This document shows positions 1 through 7,722 of a stretch of DNA of 14,307 nucleotides, one piece after another. Each line of letters opens with the position of its first letter. Position 1 is the stretch's first letter. The DNA comes from Lachnospiraceae bacterium. Lineage in GTDB: Bacteria; Bacillota; Clostridia; Lachnospirales; Lachnospiraceae. The DNA lies in NCBI GenBank assembly GCA_017964055.1, contig JAGCSS010000174.1, positions 1 through 14,307 of the forward strand. Reading direction: 5' to 3'. The position numbers and the translations under genes were made by a program. The notes under the pieces were generated by a model. The model worked only from the letters and a program-made list of their open reading frames with translations, was not told the DNA's origin and ran no database searches.

Positions 1-945
1 CATACCGCGCATGCTACCGCGGAAGAGGCACAGGAGCGCACCGAGCAGATGCTCAACCTCTACGCCGATTTCTGTGAGCAGGTTCTGGCCATCCCCGTTG
101 TAAGAGGCCGCAAGACCGATAAGGAGAAGTTCGCGGGCGCCGAGGCTACCTACACGATCGAAGCCCTCATGCACGACGGCAAGGCACTCCAGTCGGGTAC
201 GAGCCATAACTTCGGCGACGGCTTCGCAAAGGCATTCGGCATCCAGTACACTGATAAGGAGAACAAGCTTCAGTATGTTCATCAGACTTCATGGGGCATG
301 ACGACCCGTCTTATCGGCGCGATCATCATGGTTCACGGCGATGACTCGGGACTCAAGCTTCCTCCCCGCGTGGCACCCGTTCAGGCGGTTATCGTGCCTA
401 TCATGCAGAACAAGGAGGGCGTGCTCGACAAGGCATTTGAGCTTAAGGACAGACTCGTTAAGGCAGGCATCCGCGTAAAGGTTGACGACACCGACAAGCG
501 TCCCGGCTTCAAGTTCTCCGAGCAGGAGATGAGAGGCTTCCCCGTTCGTATAGAATGCGGTCCCAAGGATATCGAGGCAGGCACCTGCGTTGTGGTCCGC
601 CGCGATACTCACGAGAAGCTGACCGTTGCGCTCGATGCGATCGAGACCGAGATCCCCCGCATCCTGGACGAGATTCAGCGCAATATGTTCGAGACCGCCA
701 AGGCGCATCGCGATTCACATACCTACGATGCGACGGAATACGGTGAGTTCTGCGACATCATAAACAACAAGCCCGGTTTTGTACGTGCCATGTGGTGCGG
801 CGACCGTGCATGCGAAGACAAGATCAAAGAGGATACCGGCGCCACATCGCGCTGCATGCCTTTCGCGCAGAAGAAGCTTTCAGACAAATGCGTATGCTGC
901 GGCAAGCCCGCAAAGGCGCTCGTTTACTGGGGCAGAGCTTATTGA
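1..945 (+). CDS. proS: Prolyl-tRNA synthetase, type 3 (archaeal/eukaryotic-like), 3' part
   Basis: Cytoplasmic class II aminoacyl-tRNA synthetase that charges tRNA-Pro with proline. The reading frame is open from base 1, so the 5' end lies outside the window; 314 residues remain of a family usually near 480. The first visible residues, [10 protein letters not shown], are the conserved stretch following class II motif 2 in type 3 ProS. A motif 3 region follows (GMTTRLIGA, then [14 protein letters not shown]), then the anticodon-binding domain ([12 protein letters not shown] onward). The C-terminal zinc-binding domain shows cysteines in WCGDRAC and KCVCCG, and the protein ends in the typical WGRAY. 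This C-terminal domain and the absence of a bacterial-type editing insertion in the visible part separate it from the E. coli type. An internal ATG at base 49 is not the start, because the family homology continues upstream of it. Stop is TGA at 943-945. Family assignment is secure. Confidence 0.96.
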   Translation, partial: HTAHATAEEAQERTEQMLNLYADFCEQVLAIPVVRGRKTDKEKFAGAEATYTIEALMHDGKALQSGTSHNFGDGFAKAFGIQYTDKENKLQYVHQTSWGMTTRLIGAIIMVHGDDSGLKLPPRVAPVQAVIVPIMQNKEGVLDKAFELKDRLVKAGIRVKVDDTDKRPGFKFSEQEMRGFPVRIECGPKDIEAGTCVVVRRDTHEKLTVALDAIETEIPRILDEIQRNMFETAKAHRDSHTYDATEYGEFCDIINNKPGFVRAMWCGDRACEDKIKEDTGATSRCMPFAQKKLSDKCVCCGKPAKALVYWGRAY

Positions 946-997
946 TCGCCGGCCGGCGTAACGTATATCCGGTCTGCATTGATTAACGGAGATTATT

Positions 998-1150
998 ATG
1001 ATCAATTTTGAAGAAGAAGTGGCCAGATTCCAGCCCAGCCTTGACATCGATCAGGCAGAGGAATCCATTTACAACAATGACATGACCGATCTGTCAGATG
1101 TTATCGACACGATCATCAACGGAACATCGGGAAAGAATGACAATCAGTAA
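998..1150 (+). CDS. Small acidic hypothetical protein, 50 aa
   Basis: A 50-codon ORF with ATG at 998 and TAA at 1148-1150. It is preceded by a GGAG ribosome binding site at 988-991, six bases before the ATG. The product starts MINFEEEVARF and ends GKNDNQ. It is strongly acidic (12 Asp/Glu against 2 Lys/Arg), has no cysteine, no signal peptide and no membrane segment, and should be a soluble cytoplasmic protein, mostly helical in the middle. It sits 52 bp after proS and 18 bp before the zinc-ribbon TPR gene, so co-translation with the latter is likely. The family is not recognised and no function is proposed; the good Shine-Dalgarno site and tight spacing are the evidence that it is real. It could be an adaptor or partner of the downstream membrane protein, but that is only inferred from position. 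Confidence 0.7.
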   Translation: MINFEEEVARFQPSLDIDQAEESIYNNDMTDLSDVIDTIINGTSGKNDNQ

Positions 1151-1168
1151 TAAGGGAGTAGTATACAG

Positions 1169-2590
1169 ATGAATTGTCCCAGATGCGGCAATCCTGTTCC
1201 TGCAAGACGTCAGTACTGCGAGGTCTGCGGTACCGATATCTCCATTTACAGGAAGATAATCAGACTCTCCAACAGATATTACAACAGCGGACTCGAAAAG
1301 GCCAAGGTGCGCAACCTGACCGGAGCCGCGCAGGATCTGCAGAAGAGTCTCGAAATGAATAAAAGAAATATCGAGGCGCGTAATCTGCTCGGACTGGTTT
1401 ATTACGAGATGGGAGAGACCGTTTCGGCGCTTTCCGAGTGGGTCATCAGCAAGAGCTTTTCGCCCGACGCCAACGAGGCCGAGGACCTGCTCGAGAAGGT
1501 TCAGGATAATCAGAACGAGCTGGAAAATATCAATCAGGCTATCAAAAAATACAACATCGCACTTGAGGCGGCGAAGGAGCAGAACGACGATCTCGCGATC
1601 CTTCAGCTGAAAAAGGTTGTGAGCCTGCACGGCAATTTCCTGCGTGCGCTGCAGCTGCTCGCGCTGCTCCTGATCAAGACCGATCAGTACGATCAGGCAA
1701 AGAAATACCTCGACCGCGCGATCAAGATCGATGTCGGCAACACCACAACGCTCAGATATCTCGCAGAGATAGCACGCGAGACCGGAGAGGACAACCCGAG
1801 ACTTCGCGAGAATGAGAGCAAGGATATCTCAAAAGAGACTCCGCGCGGAATCGGTGTGGTCAGCTCTTACCGTGAGGAAAAGCCCAATGTCATGGTTTTT
1901 GTAAACCTGCTGCTCGGCGTGCTGATCGGTATAGCGGTCGTGTATTATCTGATCGTTCCCACGATCAAGTCAAATATCAAGGAAGAGTACGAGTCGCAGA
2001 AGGTCGATTACAGTGCGGAGCTCTCGGCCAAGACTGCCGAGAACGCTCAGCAGGCAAAGACGATCGCGGCTCTGGAACGTCAGGTAAACGAGCTGCAGAC
2101 GACGATAGACGGTATCGATACAACGCCGGTTACGGTAGAGGTCGGGACCGAAGGCTACAGGGCATTCTTTGATGTGCTGAAAGAGTACAAGCTGCTCAAG
2201 TCCACCGAGTACAGCGACGATCAGCTTCAGAAGCTGGCGCTCGATCTCTGGTCCGTGGACGCTTCGGGGATCGACAGCGAATACGCTCTTTCGATGCTCG
2301 AGGATATGAGATCGGATATCTATCCCACCGCAGCCAGAAAGATATATAAAGCAGGCAAGGCCCTGTATGACAGCGCCGATTATGAGGGCGCAGCAGGCAT
2401 GCTCGAAGCGGCCGTTGCGTTCAACAGGGAGAACGATGCCGCCATGTATTATCTCGGCAAATCCTATCAGGCCCTGTCACAGTTTGATAAGGCTATCGAG
2501 TACTACAAGCTCATGCTTGAGGTTTGCCCGAACTCAACACTTAAAGAATACATTCCGCAGAGACTGCGCGAATGCGGTTATACCGAATAA
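1169..2590 (+). CDS. Membrane protein with zinc ribbon and TPR repeats on both sides of one TM helix
   Basis: A 473-residue protein of unknown specific function. Residues 1-21 form a zinc ribbon with Cys3, Cys6, Cys17 and Cys20 (two CxxC pairs). Residues about 36-205 hold TPR-like helical repeats, for example ARNLLGLVYYEMGETVSALS and LLIKTDQYDQAKKYLDRAI. A single membrane segment lies at about 241-264. It is followed by a charged, coiled-coil-like stretch (about 268-315) and a second TPR block at about 385-455 (MYYLGKSYQALSQFDKAIEY). The zinc ribbon and first TPR block are expected in the cytoplasm and the second outside, though the topology is inferred. The start at 1169 is supported by GGGAG at 1154-1158. 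TPR blocks usually hold protein partners, so a scaffold role in envelope or signalling assembly is plausible. It follows the 50-aa ORF by 18 bp. The product name is structural only. Confidence 0.85.
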   Translation: MNCPRCGNPVPARRQYCEVCGTDISIYRKIIRLSNRYYNSGLEKAKVRNLTGAAQDLQKSLEMNKRNIEARNLLGLVYYEMGETVSALSEWVISKSFSPDANEAEDLLEKVQDNQNELENINQAIKKYNIALEAAKEQNDDLAILQLKKVVSLHGNFLRALQLLALLLIKTDQYDQAKKYLDRAIKIDVGNTTTLRYLAEIARETGEDNPRLRENESKDISKETPRGIGVVSSYREEKPNVMVFVNLLLGVLIGIAVVYYLIVPTIKSNIKEEYESQKVDYSAELSAKTAENAQQAKTIAALERQVNELQTTIDGIDTTPVTVEVGTEGYRAFFDVLKEYKLLKSTEYSDDQLQKLALDLWSVDASGIDSEYALSMLEDMRSDIYPTAARKIYKAGKALYDSADYEGAAGMLEAAVAFNRENDAAMYYLGKSYQALSQFDKAIEYYKLMLEVCPNSTLKEYIPQRLRECGYTE

Positions 2591-2591
2591 A

Positions 2592-2649
2592 AAGACATAG
2601 GGCCGGTTCTTCTGTCTGTTTGCAGACAGAAGAACCGTCCCATTGTCTT
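2592..2649. terminator. Long hairpin between convergent genes, probable bidirectional terminator
   Basis: The arms 2592-2618 and 2623-2649 pair at 24 of 27 positions around a TTTG loop. The inner 15 bp (2604-2618 with 2623-2637) are perfect. On the minus strand the outer arm runs into TTTTT (2593-2589), a good intrinsic terminator tail for the large signalling gene. On the plus strand a T6 run (2655-2660) follows at a short distance, serving the TPR gene. The stem is unusually long for a plain terminator and may be a small repeat element. Confidence 0.7.
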
Positions 2650-2658
2650 GCCCATTTT

Positions 2659-5600
2659 TTAACTTTCGGAGGACATCTCTGCGCTCCAGAGCGTGTACTG
2701 GTTCTTGCCGTGAGTCTTCGAGTAGTAAACCGCCTGGTCGGCATGCTCGATGAGATCGAGTCTCTCCATCGAGTGATCCCAAAGCGATACGCCAAGGCTT
2801 ATCGTTACATTGACCGATTCGGTGCTCGTGTAGGCTATGCCGGTGCGCTCAACGCTCGAGCGGATCTTTTCGGCGATCGCGGTGGCCGCGGTCTCGTTGT
2901 TTGAGTAGAGCAGTACTACGAATTCCTCGCCGCCGTAACGGCATACGATGCCGGCATCGCCGACGACGCGCTTCATGATGCCTGCGATGGTACGAAGAAC
3001 CTTATCACCGAAGGGATGACCGTAGGTATCGTTGCAGCGCTTGAAATTATCAACGTCGATCATGATCGCGGCAAGGTTCGAATCAGGCTTGCTCGTCAGA
3101 TCGCTGACTCTGTTGTCGAGATACGAACGGCCGAATATGCCTGTGAGTCCGTCCGTGATGGCACGCTGGTACAGACGCGCGTTCTGGATGGGTGATGCGC
3201 CCTGCTTCGCGATGAAATCGAGAGCCTCGACATACTCATCCGAGAATATCTGACGTACGAGACGGCTGTCGAGATAGATGACGCCGAACAGATCGCCTCG
3301 AAGTATCATGGGCATGGCCATAACGGACTTGATGCCGTAGCGGGCCATGACGGGATAATGCTTTCTGAACTCATCGGACTGAACATCGTTGATAACGATA
3401 GGCTTCTGGCTGCGCTCAACCTCCTCGAGCATCCAGTCGTAGGTATTGCTGTCGAAGCTGCCGAGGTTGTATACCGATGCGACATAAAGCTTTTTCTCGC
3501 CGGTCTCGGGATAGAGGAAAAGTATGCCTCGCTCTGCGCCGACGAGCTCAACGGCCTCCTGCAGGATCTGGCGCTGCAGGTCCACGTCGTTCAGTGTGGA
3601 TGTGAGCACCGCGCCGAGACGGAGCAGAGTATTGATACGCCTGTCGGCATTCAGTCTGTTGTGGCGCTCCATGATGCTCATCAGCAGAGGACTGCTGCTG
3701 AACGATTCCTGATAGCGCTCGGAGATGATCTTTTCACAGTCCTTCATGTGCACATTGGAGGAAATGTGGGAGAAGATCATGTATGCCTCGAATACGAAGA
3801 ACCTGGCCTCGATAAGCTTATGCTTTGAGAGGAGGTACTGACTGTATTCGAAATTGATCATCGCATTCTCGTAATAGTACTGGTTCGAGGATGTGAGGAT
3901 ATTACCCTGACGGTATGCATGCTCGCAGATCTTGTAATGGCCTGTGAGTATGCCGAGCATCGCCTCGGCACGCGAAGCTACGATGGTAGTGCTCGCGCGG
4001 TTGCTGCGGGTCTTTATCTTGTCGCAGATGCTCGAGATGTTGAACTCCTGGTTCTGTATCTCGTTGATCGTAAGATTGTTGCGGTCACGGTCGAGCTTCT
4101 TAACGAGTGCGATAACCAGATAAGCATAGACCGAATCCTTGTATCTGCCGGTGAGGCCGTTCTTGTCGATGATCTCCTTTGCCTTGGTGAGGTGGGTGAT
4201 CGCATCGGCAAACTTGCCTTCCTCGAGCTTTAAGCGGCCGAGCTCAAATGCGAACGAAACGGCAGGGTAGTGCAGCGTCAGACGCTCGACTACCGCCTCG
4301 CACTTCATCGCGGCTGAATTGGCCTCGGCATAATCGCCGGACTCAATGAAGCATGCCATCATGTAGCTGTAAGCCATGGACAGTGAGAACATGTCGTTAA
4401 GGCGAATGGAAGTGGTCTCACATTCACGGCACAGCGCGAGTGCCTTTTCATACTGACCCGCCATCTGGTAGGAGTGCGAAAGATAGATCTTCGCGTTGTT
4501 GAGCTGCCAGTGATCGCCTATATTCTCGAAGCTGTCGCAGGCTTCTTTTAATGATTTGATGCTCTTATATACGTCGCCGCGCGCCTGATAATGCATGCCG
4601 ACAAGCTGCAGTCCTTTGGCGAGCGCGTACTGGTCGCCCGTATCGCGGATGAGCTGGAGACCGAGATTCTCAAATTCCTCGGAGCGCTTGTACTTTTTGC
4701 GGCGTGTCATATAGAGCGACATGCCGATCATCGCAAGACCGAGCTCGGCAGATGCGCCGAGGTTCTTCTGGACATGGTTGGACATGCGGATTATGCAGTG
4801 GTTGTATGCCTTTGAATCATAGAACGCATAGGTCCAGCAGAGTGACTCAAATATTTTTGCGATAAGCTTGGCTTCTCTGGGGTCACCCTTCTCAACGGGC
4901 TTTAACTTGGAAGGATCCTTAGTGATGCGCCTGAACATGAGGAGGAACTTCTGCATGGGTGCCTCGGCAACGGCGGAAGCGGACTTCGGATTAAAGCGCA
5001 CTCCGAGACTATCGAGAGCCTTGATGTAGTACTCCTCGCACTGCGCGTAGCTGTTGATGCGGTAATACGCAATACCGATCCTGGTGTAGAGCTTTGCGAT
5101 AGTGAACGGATCCTTAAGGTATGAGAGAAGGCTGTTGGCCAGTTCGATGGCCAGAGCGCTGTTGCCTGCCGAAAGATTCAGATCGATCAGCGAATCCATG
5201 GTGATGCACCAGTTCTCGGAGCCTTCTTCCTCGTGAGAGGATATCAGCTTCAGCGCCTGATTGTAATATGCCAGCGCCTCGGTGGTGGCATAGGAATACT
5301 TTGCCAGAGCCGCTGCCTCTAAGATGAAGCGGTATACATCCTCATCGGAGCCGGCCTGGGTATAGTGGTAGACCAGCCTGTAAACGTCGCGGGGCCTGCC
5401 GTGGTTGAGCGCCTCGATCGAGCGGGCGATCTTTAAATGTATCTCTTTCTGCTCATCCTCGGCAACCAGCTGAAGAAAAGCGGAATGGATGTCTCTGTGC
5501 GAGAACTCGTATATCTTTGCGGTAGAGCTGCAGTCGATGAACTGGAGCCTGATCGCGCTGTCGAGCACGGACGAGAGCTTGTCCGGATCGATATCGGTAA

Positions 5601-7536
5601 CCTTTGCGAGCAGCTCGAGGCTGAAGGTATCGCCGATAACCGCAGCCTGTTTGAGAGCCTCTAGTCCCATCATGGGCAGACGCTCCATGCGCTGACGGAT
5701 GATCTTGAAGATATCCTCGTTTTTCTCGGTAACGTTGCGCAGCAGCTTAAGATCCATGTCAAGCATGCCGGCCTTGACGGAAATGATGTTCTCCTCGAGC
5801 AGGGAACGGATCACGTTCGATGCAAAGTAAGGATTGCCGTCGGTGAGCTGCATGATGTAATCGACCAGATCCTCGCTCTGTGAAGGGCTGACGATCAGCA
5901 GATCGCAGATGAACTCGCGCATCCTCTCGCGGTCGAAGGGCAGCAGCCTGATAAGCTGGGGCTGCTTCTCCGTGCTGAACATGGAAACGAACTCTTCCAG
6001 CTGAGGGTTATCGGAAAGCCGCTCGGTACGGCATGAACATACTACGAAAACCTTATGCGAGGATATACGCTCGAGCATCTCACTGAGCAGTGAGAGCGAT
6101 GCGGCATCGACAAAATGGATATCGTCGAAGATCAGCACATAGGGCTTGTTCGAGGTAAGCGAAAGGAAGAACTCCGCCAGTATGCGAAGCGTCCTCTGCA
6201 GCTCCTTATAGGGCTCGAGAGGAGCGGACTCGCCGGTCTCGCCTGCTCTGACGTAATCTGCGAAGACATCCTTTGCTTCGGGGAAGATATTCGTGACAAG
6301 ATCCGAATGACGGACAACCTCATTCGGGAAACGTCCCTTTTCCGAACCTTTCAGGAATCGGAGAGACTTTTCGTATTCGTCAAGGAACGCCTTTAATACC
6401 TCGCGGAAGCCGTGATAGGGCGTACCCATGGTCTGCTTTGTAAAATGCGCGCGGTAGAACGAAATGCCGCTGCTCTTGAGCTCATTGGCAAGGCTCGTGA
6501 GCAGGTCGCTCTTTCCGCAGCCCTTCGAGCCGGTGACGAGACAGAAGCGTCCCTCGTTCTCGAAGGCAATGGTATATGACTGGCGCAGATCGGCCAGCTC
6601 GTATTTGCAGCTGAATACACGGGCATTCTTGTCGAGATCGGTGATCAGATCGGAGCTGAGGGCACCCTCGGTGGGAATGTTGGAATTCAGGTAGATATCG
6701 AGATCGTAGATCAGGTCCTCCGCAGTCTGGTAGCGCTGGTCGGGATCCTTGGCGAGGAGCTTGAGGATGATCCTCGAGATCTCTTCGCTGATTGAAGGAT
6801 TCAGCTTGTCGGGAGTGCGGGGAACGATGGCCACATGCTGATAGACCATGCTGTCGATGGTGCCGGCATGGAAAGGATATGAGCCTGTGACGAAACGATA
6901 GAAGAGAACGCCGAGCGAATACAGATCGGAACGCGCGTCAACCTTGCGGTTGAGCAGCCCGGCAACCTCGGGAGCCATGAATCCGAATTCCTCGTCAACC
7001 TGGCCCGAAGGGATATTGCTGAAATCGGTGATATAGGAAACGCCGAAATCGAAGAGCTTGAGAGTATAGGACTCAGGCTTGCCCTCATCGGATGCGGGAC
7101 ATACTCCGATGGCGCCGGCTTTGATATTGCGGTGTATTATGCCGCGCTCATGGGCATACTTAAGAGCATCCGCCAGCTGCATGATAAAATCAATGGCTAC
7201 GGAAGGCTCAAGTATCCTTCTGCTCTCGAGAAAATCGCCGAGAGGGATAAAATCGGCAAACTCCGTAACGATACCGATGGTATTCGATACGGGGCCGGCA
7301 TCGTAAACGCGAAGGATGTGGTTATTCTCAAATGCCTTAATGGCAGGCAGTTCGTTGCTGAAACAGATCTTGTCGACGTCGTACTGGGTATAACGGCTCT
7401 GATCCAGGAGTTTGATATATACGGGCGAGCCGCCGTCGATCTTGGTTCCGAGGTATGTGGTAAACACGCTGTTCTGACCGAAAACCGTACCCACACGGTA
7501 TCCGTCAAACAAAACAGCATTCTCAACCAGATTCAT
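2659..7536 (-). CDS. Multidomain signalling protein: (pseudo)kinase, STAND ATPase, TPR, GAF, GGDEF
   Basis: A 1625-residue protein, apparently cytoplasmic (no signal or membrane segment seen). Domains in order: protein-kinase-like fold 10-285; AAA/STAND ATPase about 305-570, with Walker A GSKGCGKS (336-343) and Walker B VLIFDDIH (467-474); helical TPR-like repeats about 730-1260; GAF about 1300-1455; GGDEF about 1460-1618. The kinase keeps Lys42 (VYIK), DFG 163-165, MAPE 187-190 and DLYSLG, but its catalytic loop reads HRNIKAGA, with Asn137 for the catalytic Asp and Ala142 for the Mg-binding Asn. The glycine-rich loop is also degenerate. The GGDEF domain has IDVDNFKRCNDTYGH and RYGGEEF (1533-1539), so it looks like an active diguanylate cyclase. 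The RxxD inhibitory site is absent (GDAG at 1526-1529). The start at 7536 is chosen over an in-frame ATG at 7605 because GGGAG at 7544-7548 precedes it and homology to the kinase fold starts there. The likely role is sensing that controls c-di-GMP; the signal is unknown. Confidence 0.93.
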   Translation of the reverse strand: MNLVENAVLFDGYRVGTVFGQNSVFTTYLGTKIDGGSPVYIKLLDQSRYTQYDVDKICFSNELPAIKAFENNHILRVYDAGPVSNTIGIVTEFADFIPLGDFLESRRILEPSVAIDFIMQLADALKYAHERGIIHRNIKAGAIGVCPASDEGKPESYTLKLFDFGVSYITDFSNIPSGQVDEEFGFMAPEVAGLLNRKVDARSDLYSLGVLFYRFVTGSYPFHAGTIDSMVYQHVAIVPRTPDKLNPSISEEISRIILKLLAKDPDQRYQTAEDLIYDLDIYLNSNIPTEGALSSDLITDLDKNARVFSCKYELADLRQSYTIAFENEGRFCLVTGSKGCGKSDLLTSLANELKSSGISFYRAHFTKQTMGTPYHGFREVLKAFLDEYEKSLRFLKGSEKGRFPNEVVRHSDLVTNIFPEAKDVFADYVRAGETGESAPLEPYKELQRTLRILAEFFLSLTSNKPYVLIFDDIHFVDAASLSLLSEMLERISSHKVFVVCSCRTERLSDNPQLEEFVSMFSTEKQPQLIRLLPFDRERMREFICDLLIVSPSQSEDLVDYIMQLTDGNPYFASNVIRSLLEENIISVKAGMLDMDLKLLRNVTEKNEDIFKIIRQRMERLPMMGLEALKQAAVIGDTFSLELLAKVTDIDPDKLSSVLDSAIRLQFIDCSSTAKIYEFSHRDIHSAFLQLVAEDEQKEIHLKIARSIEALNHGRPRDVYRLVYHYTQAGSDEDVYRFILEAAALAKYSYATTEALAYYNQALKLISSHEEEGSENWCITMDSLIDLNLSAGNSALAIELANSLLSYLKDPFTIAKLYTRIGIAYYRINSYAQCEEYYIKALDSLGVRFNPKSASAVAEAPMQKFLLMFRRITKDPSKLKPVEKGDPREAKLIAKIFESLCWTYAFYDSKAYNHCIIRMSNHVQKNLGASAELGLAMIGMSLYMTRRKKYKRSEEFENLGLQLIRDTGDQYALAKGLQLVGMHYQARGDVYKSIKSLKEACDSFENIGDHWQLNNAKIYLSHSYQMAGQYEKALALCRECETTSIRLNDMFSLSMAYSYMMACFIESGDYAEANSAAMKCEAVVERLTLHYPAVSFAFELGRLKLEEGKFADAITHLTKAKEIIDKNGLTGRYKDSVYAYLVIALVKKLDRDRNNLTINEIQNQEFNISSICDKIKTRSNRASTTIVASRAEAMLGILTGHYKICEHAYRQGNILTSSNQYYYENAMINFEYSQYLLSKHKLIEARFFVFEAYMIFSHISSNVHMKDCEKIISERYQESFSSSPLLMSIMERHNRLNADRRINTLLRLGAVLTSTLNDVDLQRQILQEAVELVGAERGILFLYPETGEKKLYVASVYNLGSFDSNTYDWMLEEVERSQKPIVINDVQSDEFRKHYPVMARYGIKSVMAMPMILRGDLFGVIYLDSRLVRQIFSDEYVEALDFIAKQGASPIQNARLYQRAITDGLTGIFGRSYLDNRVSDLTSKPDSNLAAIMIDVDNFKRCNDTYGHPFGDKVLRTIAGIMKRVVGDAGIVCRYGGEEFVVLLYSNNETAATAIAEKIRSSVERTGIAYTSTESVNVTISLGVSLWDHSMERLDLIEHADQAVYYSKTHGKNQYTLWSAEMSSES

Positions 7537-7543
7537 ATAATGT

Positions 7544-7548
7544 CTCCC
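7544..7548 (-). promoter_or_regulatory. Ribosome binding site deciding the start of the large signalling gene
   Basis: The minus strand reads TAGGGAGACATTATATG, placing GGGAG seven bases before the ATG at 7536. This supports a 1625-residue product rather than the 1648 residues from the upstream ATG at 7605. The upstream ATG would also lie before the best promoter's transcription start. Confidence 0.8.
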
Positions 7549-7576
7549 TAATTTTGAATACAAACATCCAAAATTA

Positions 7577-7605
7577 ATTATAGCCTTGATGCATAAAAAA
7601 CACAA
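7577..7605 (-). promoter_or_regulatory. Sigma-A-type promoter of the large signalling gene
   Basis: On the minus strand, TTGTGT (7605-7600) is followed after 17 bases by a perfect TATAAT (7582-7577). Transcription would start near 7570, giving a leader of about 34 nt that contains the GGGAG site. A second perfect TATAAT lies upstream at 7625-7620 and may form another promoter with a weaker -35 region. Confidence 0.65.
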
Positions 7606-7630
7606 GAAAAATAAAGCACATTATAACAGT

Positions 7631-7654
7631 TTTTGTAACATGTTTTGTAACGTG
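7631..7654. repeat. Tandem 12-bp repeat near an upstream promoter
   Basis: Two adjacent copies of TTTTGTAACATG (7631-7642) and TTTTGTAACGTG (7643-7654) differ at one base. They lie directly upstream of the second TATAAT (7625-7620) on the minus strand, where they would cover the -35 region. A third copy, identical to the first, lies at 11517-11528 over the lacI-type gene's -10 region. They could be a protein-binding site or chance in AT-rich DNA. Confidence 0.4.
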
Positions 7655-7658
7655 AAGA

Positions 7659-7690
7659 AAAGGGCGGCTCTTTAAGCGGAGCCGCCCTTT
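7659..7690 (-). terminator. Intrinsic terminator of the sugar-transport operon
   Basis: A perfect 12-bp stem (7690-7679 with 7670-7659 on the minus strand, AAAGGGCGGCTC pairing with GAGCCGCCCTTT) encloses an 8-nt loop and continues into TTTTCTTC. It lies 33 bp after the stop of the binding-protein gene, the last gene of the minus-strand transport operon. It also insulates the large signalling gene's promoter region downstream of it. Confidence 0.88.
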
Positions 7691-7722
7691 CTGCAGGGTT
7701 TAAGCATTAAACCGGTATTTTA

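Noticed and set aside
947..958. Perfect palindrome CGCCGGCCGGCG just after proS
   Set aside because: It has no loop space for a stable hairpin and no T-run, and is short enough to be chance in GC-rich sequence, so it is not called a terminator.
3358..3828. A 156-codon plus-strand frame inside the large signalling gene
   Set aside because: It is antisense to the GAF and linker coding region and has no recognisable domain; it is a shadow of the biased codon use.
7537..7605. Upstream ATG at 7605 adding 23 residues to the large signalling protein
   Set aside because: It overlaps the -35 box of the best promoter, has no good ribosome binding site, and the added residues do not look like part of the kinase fold.
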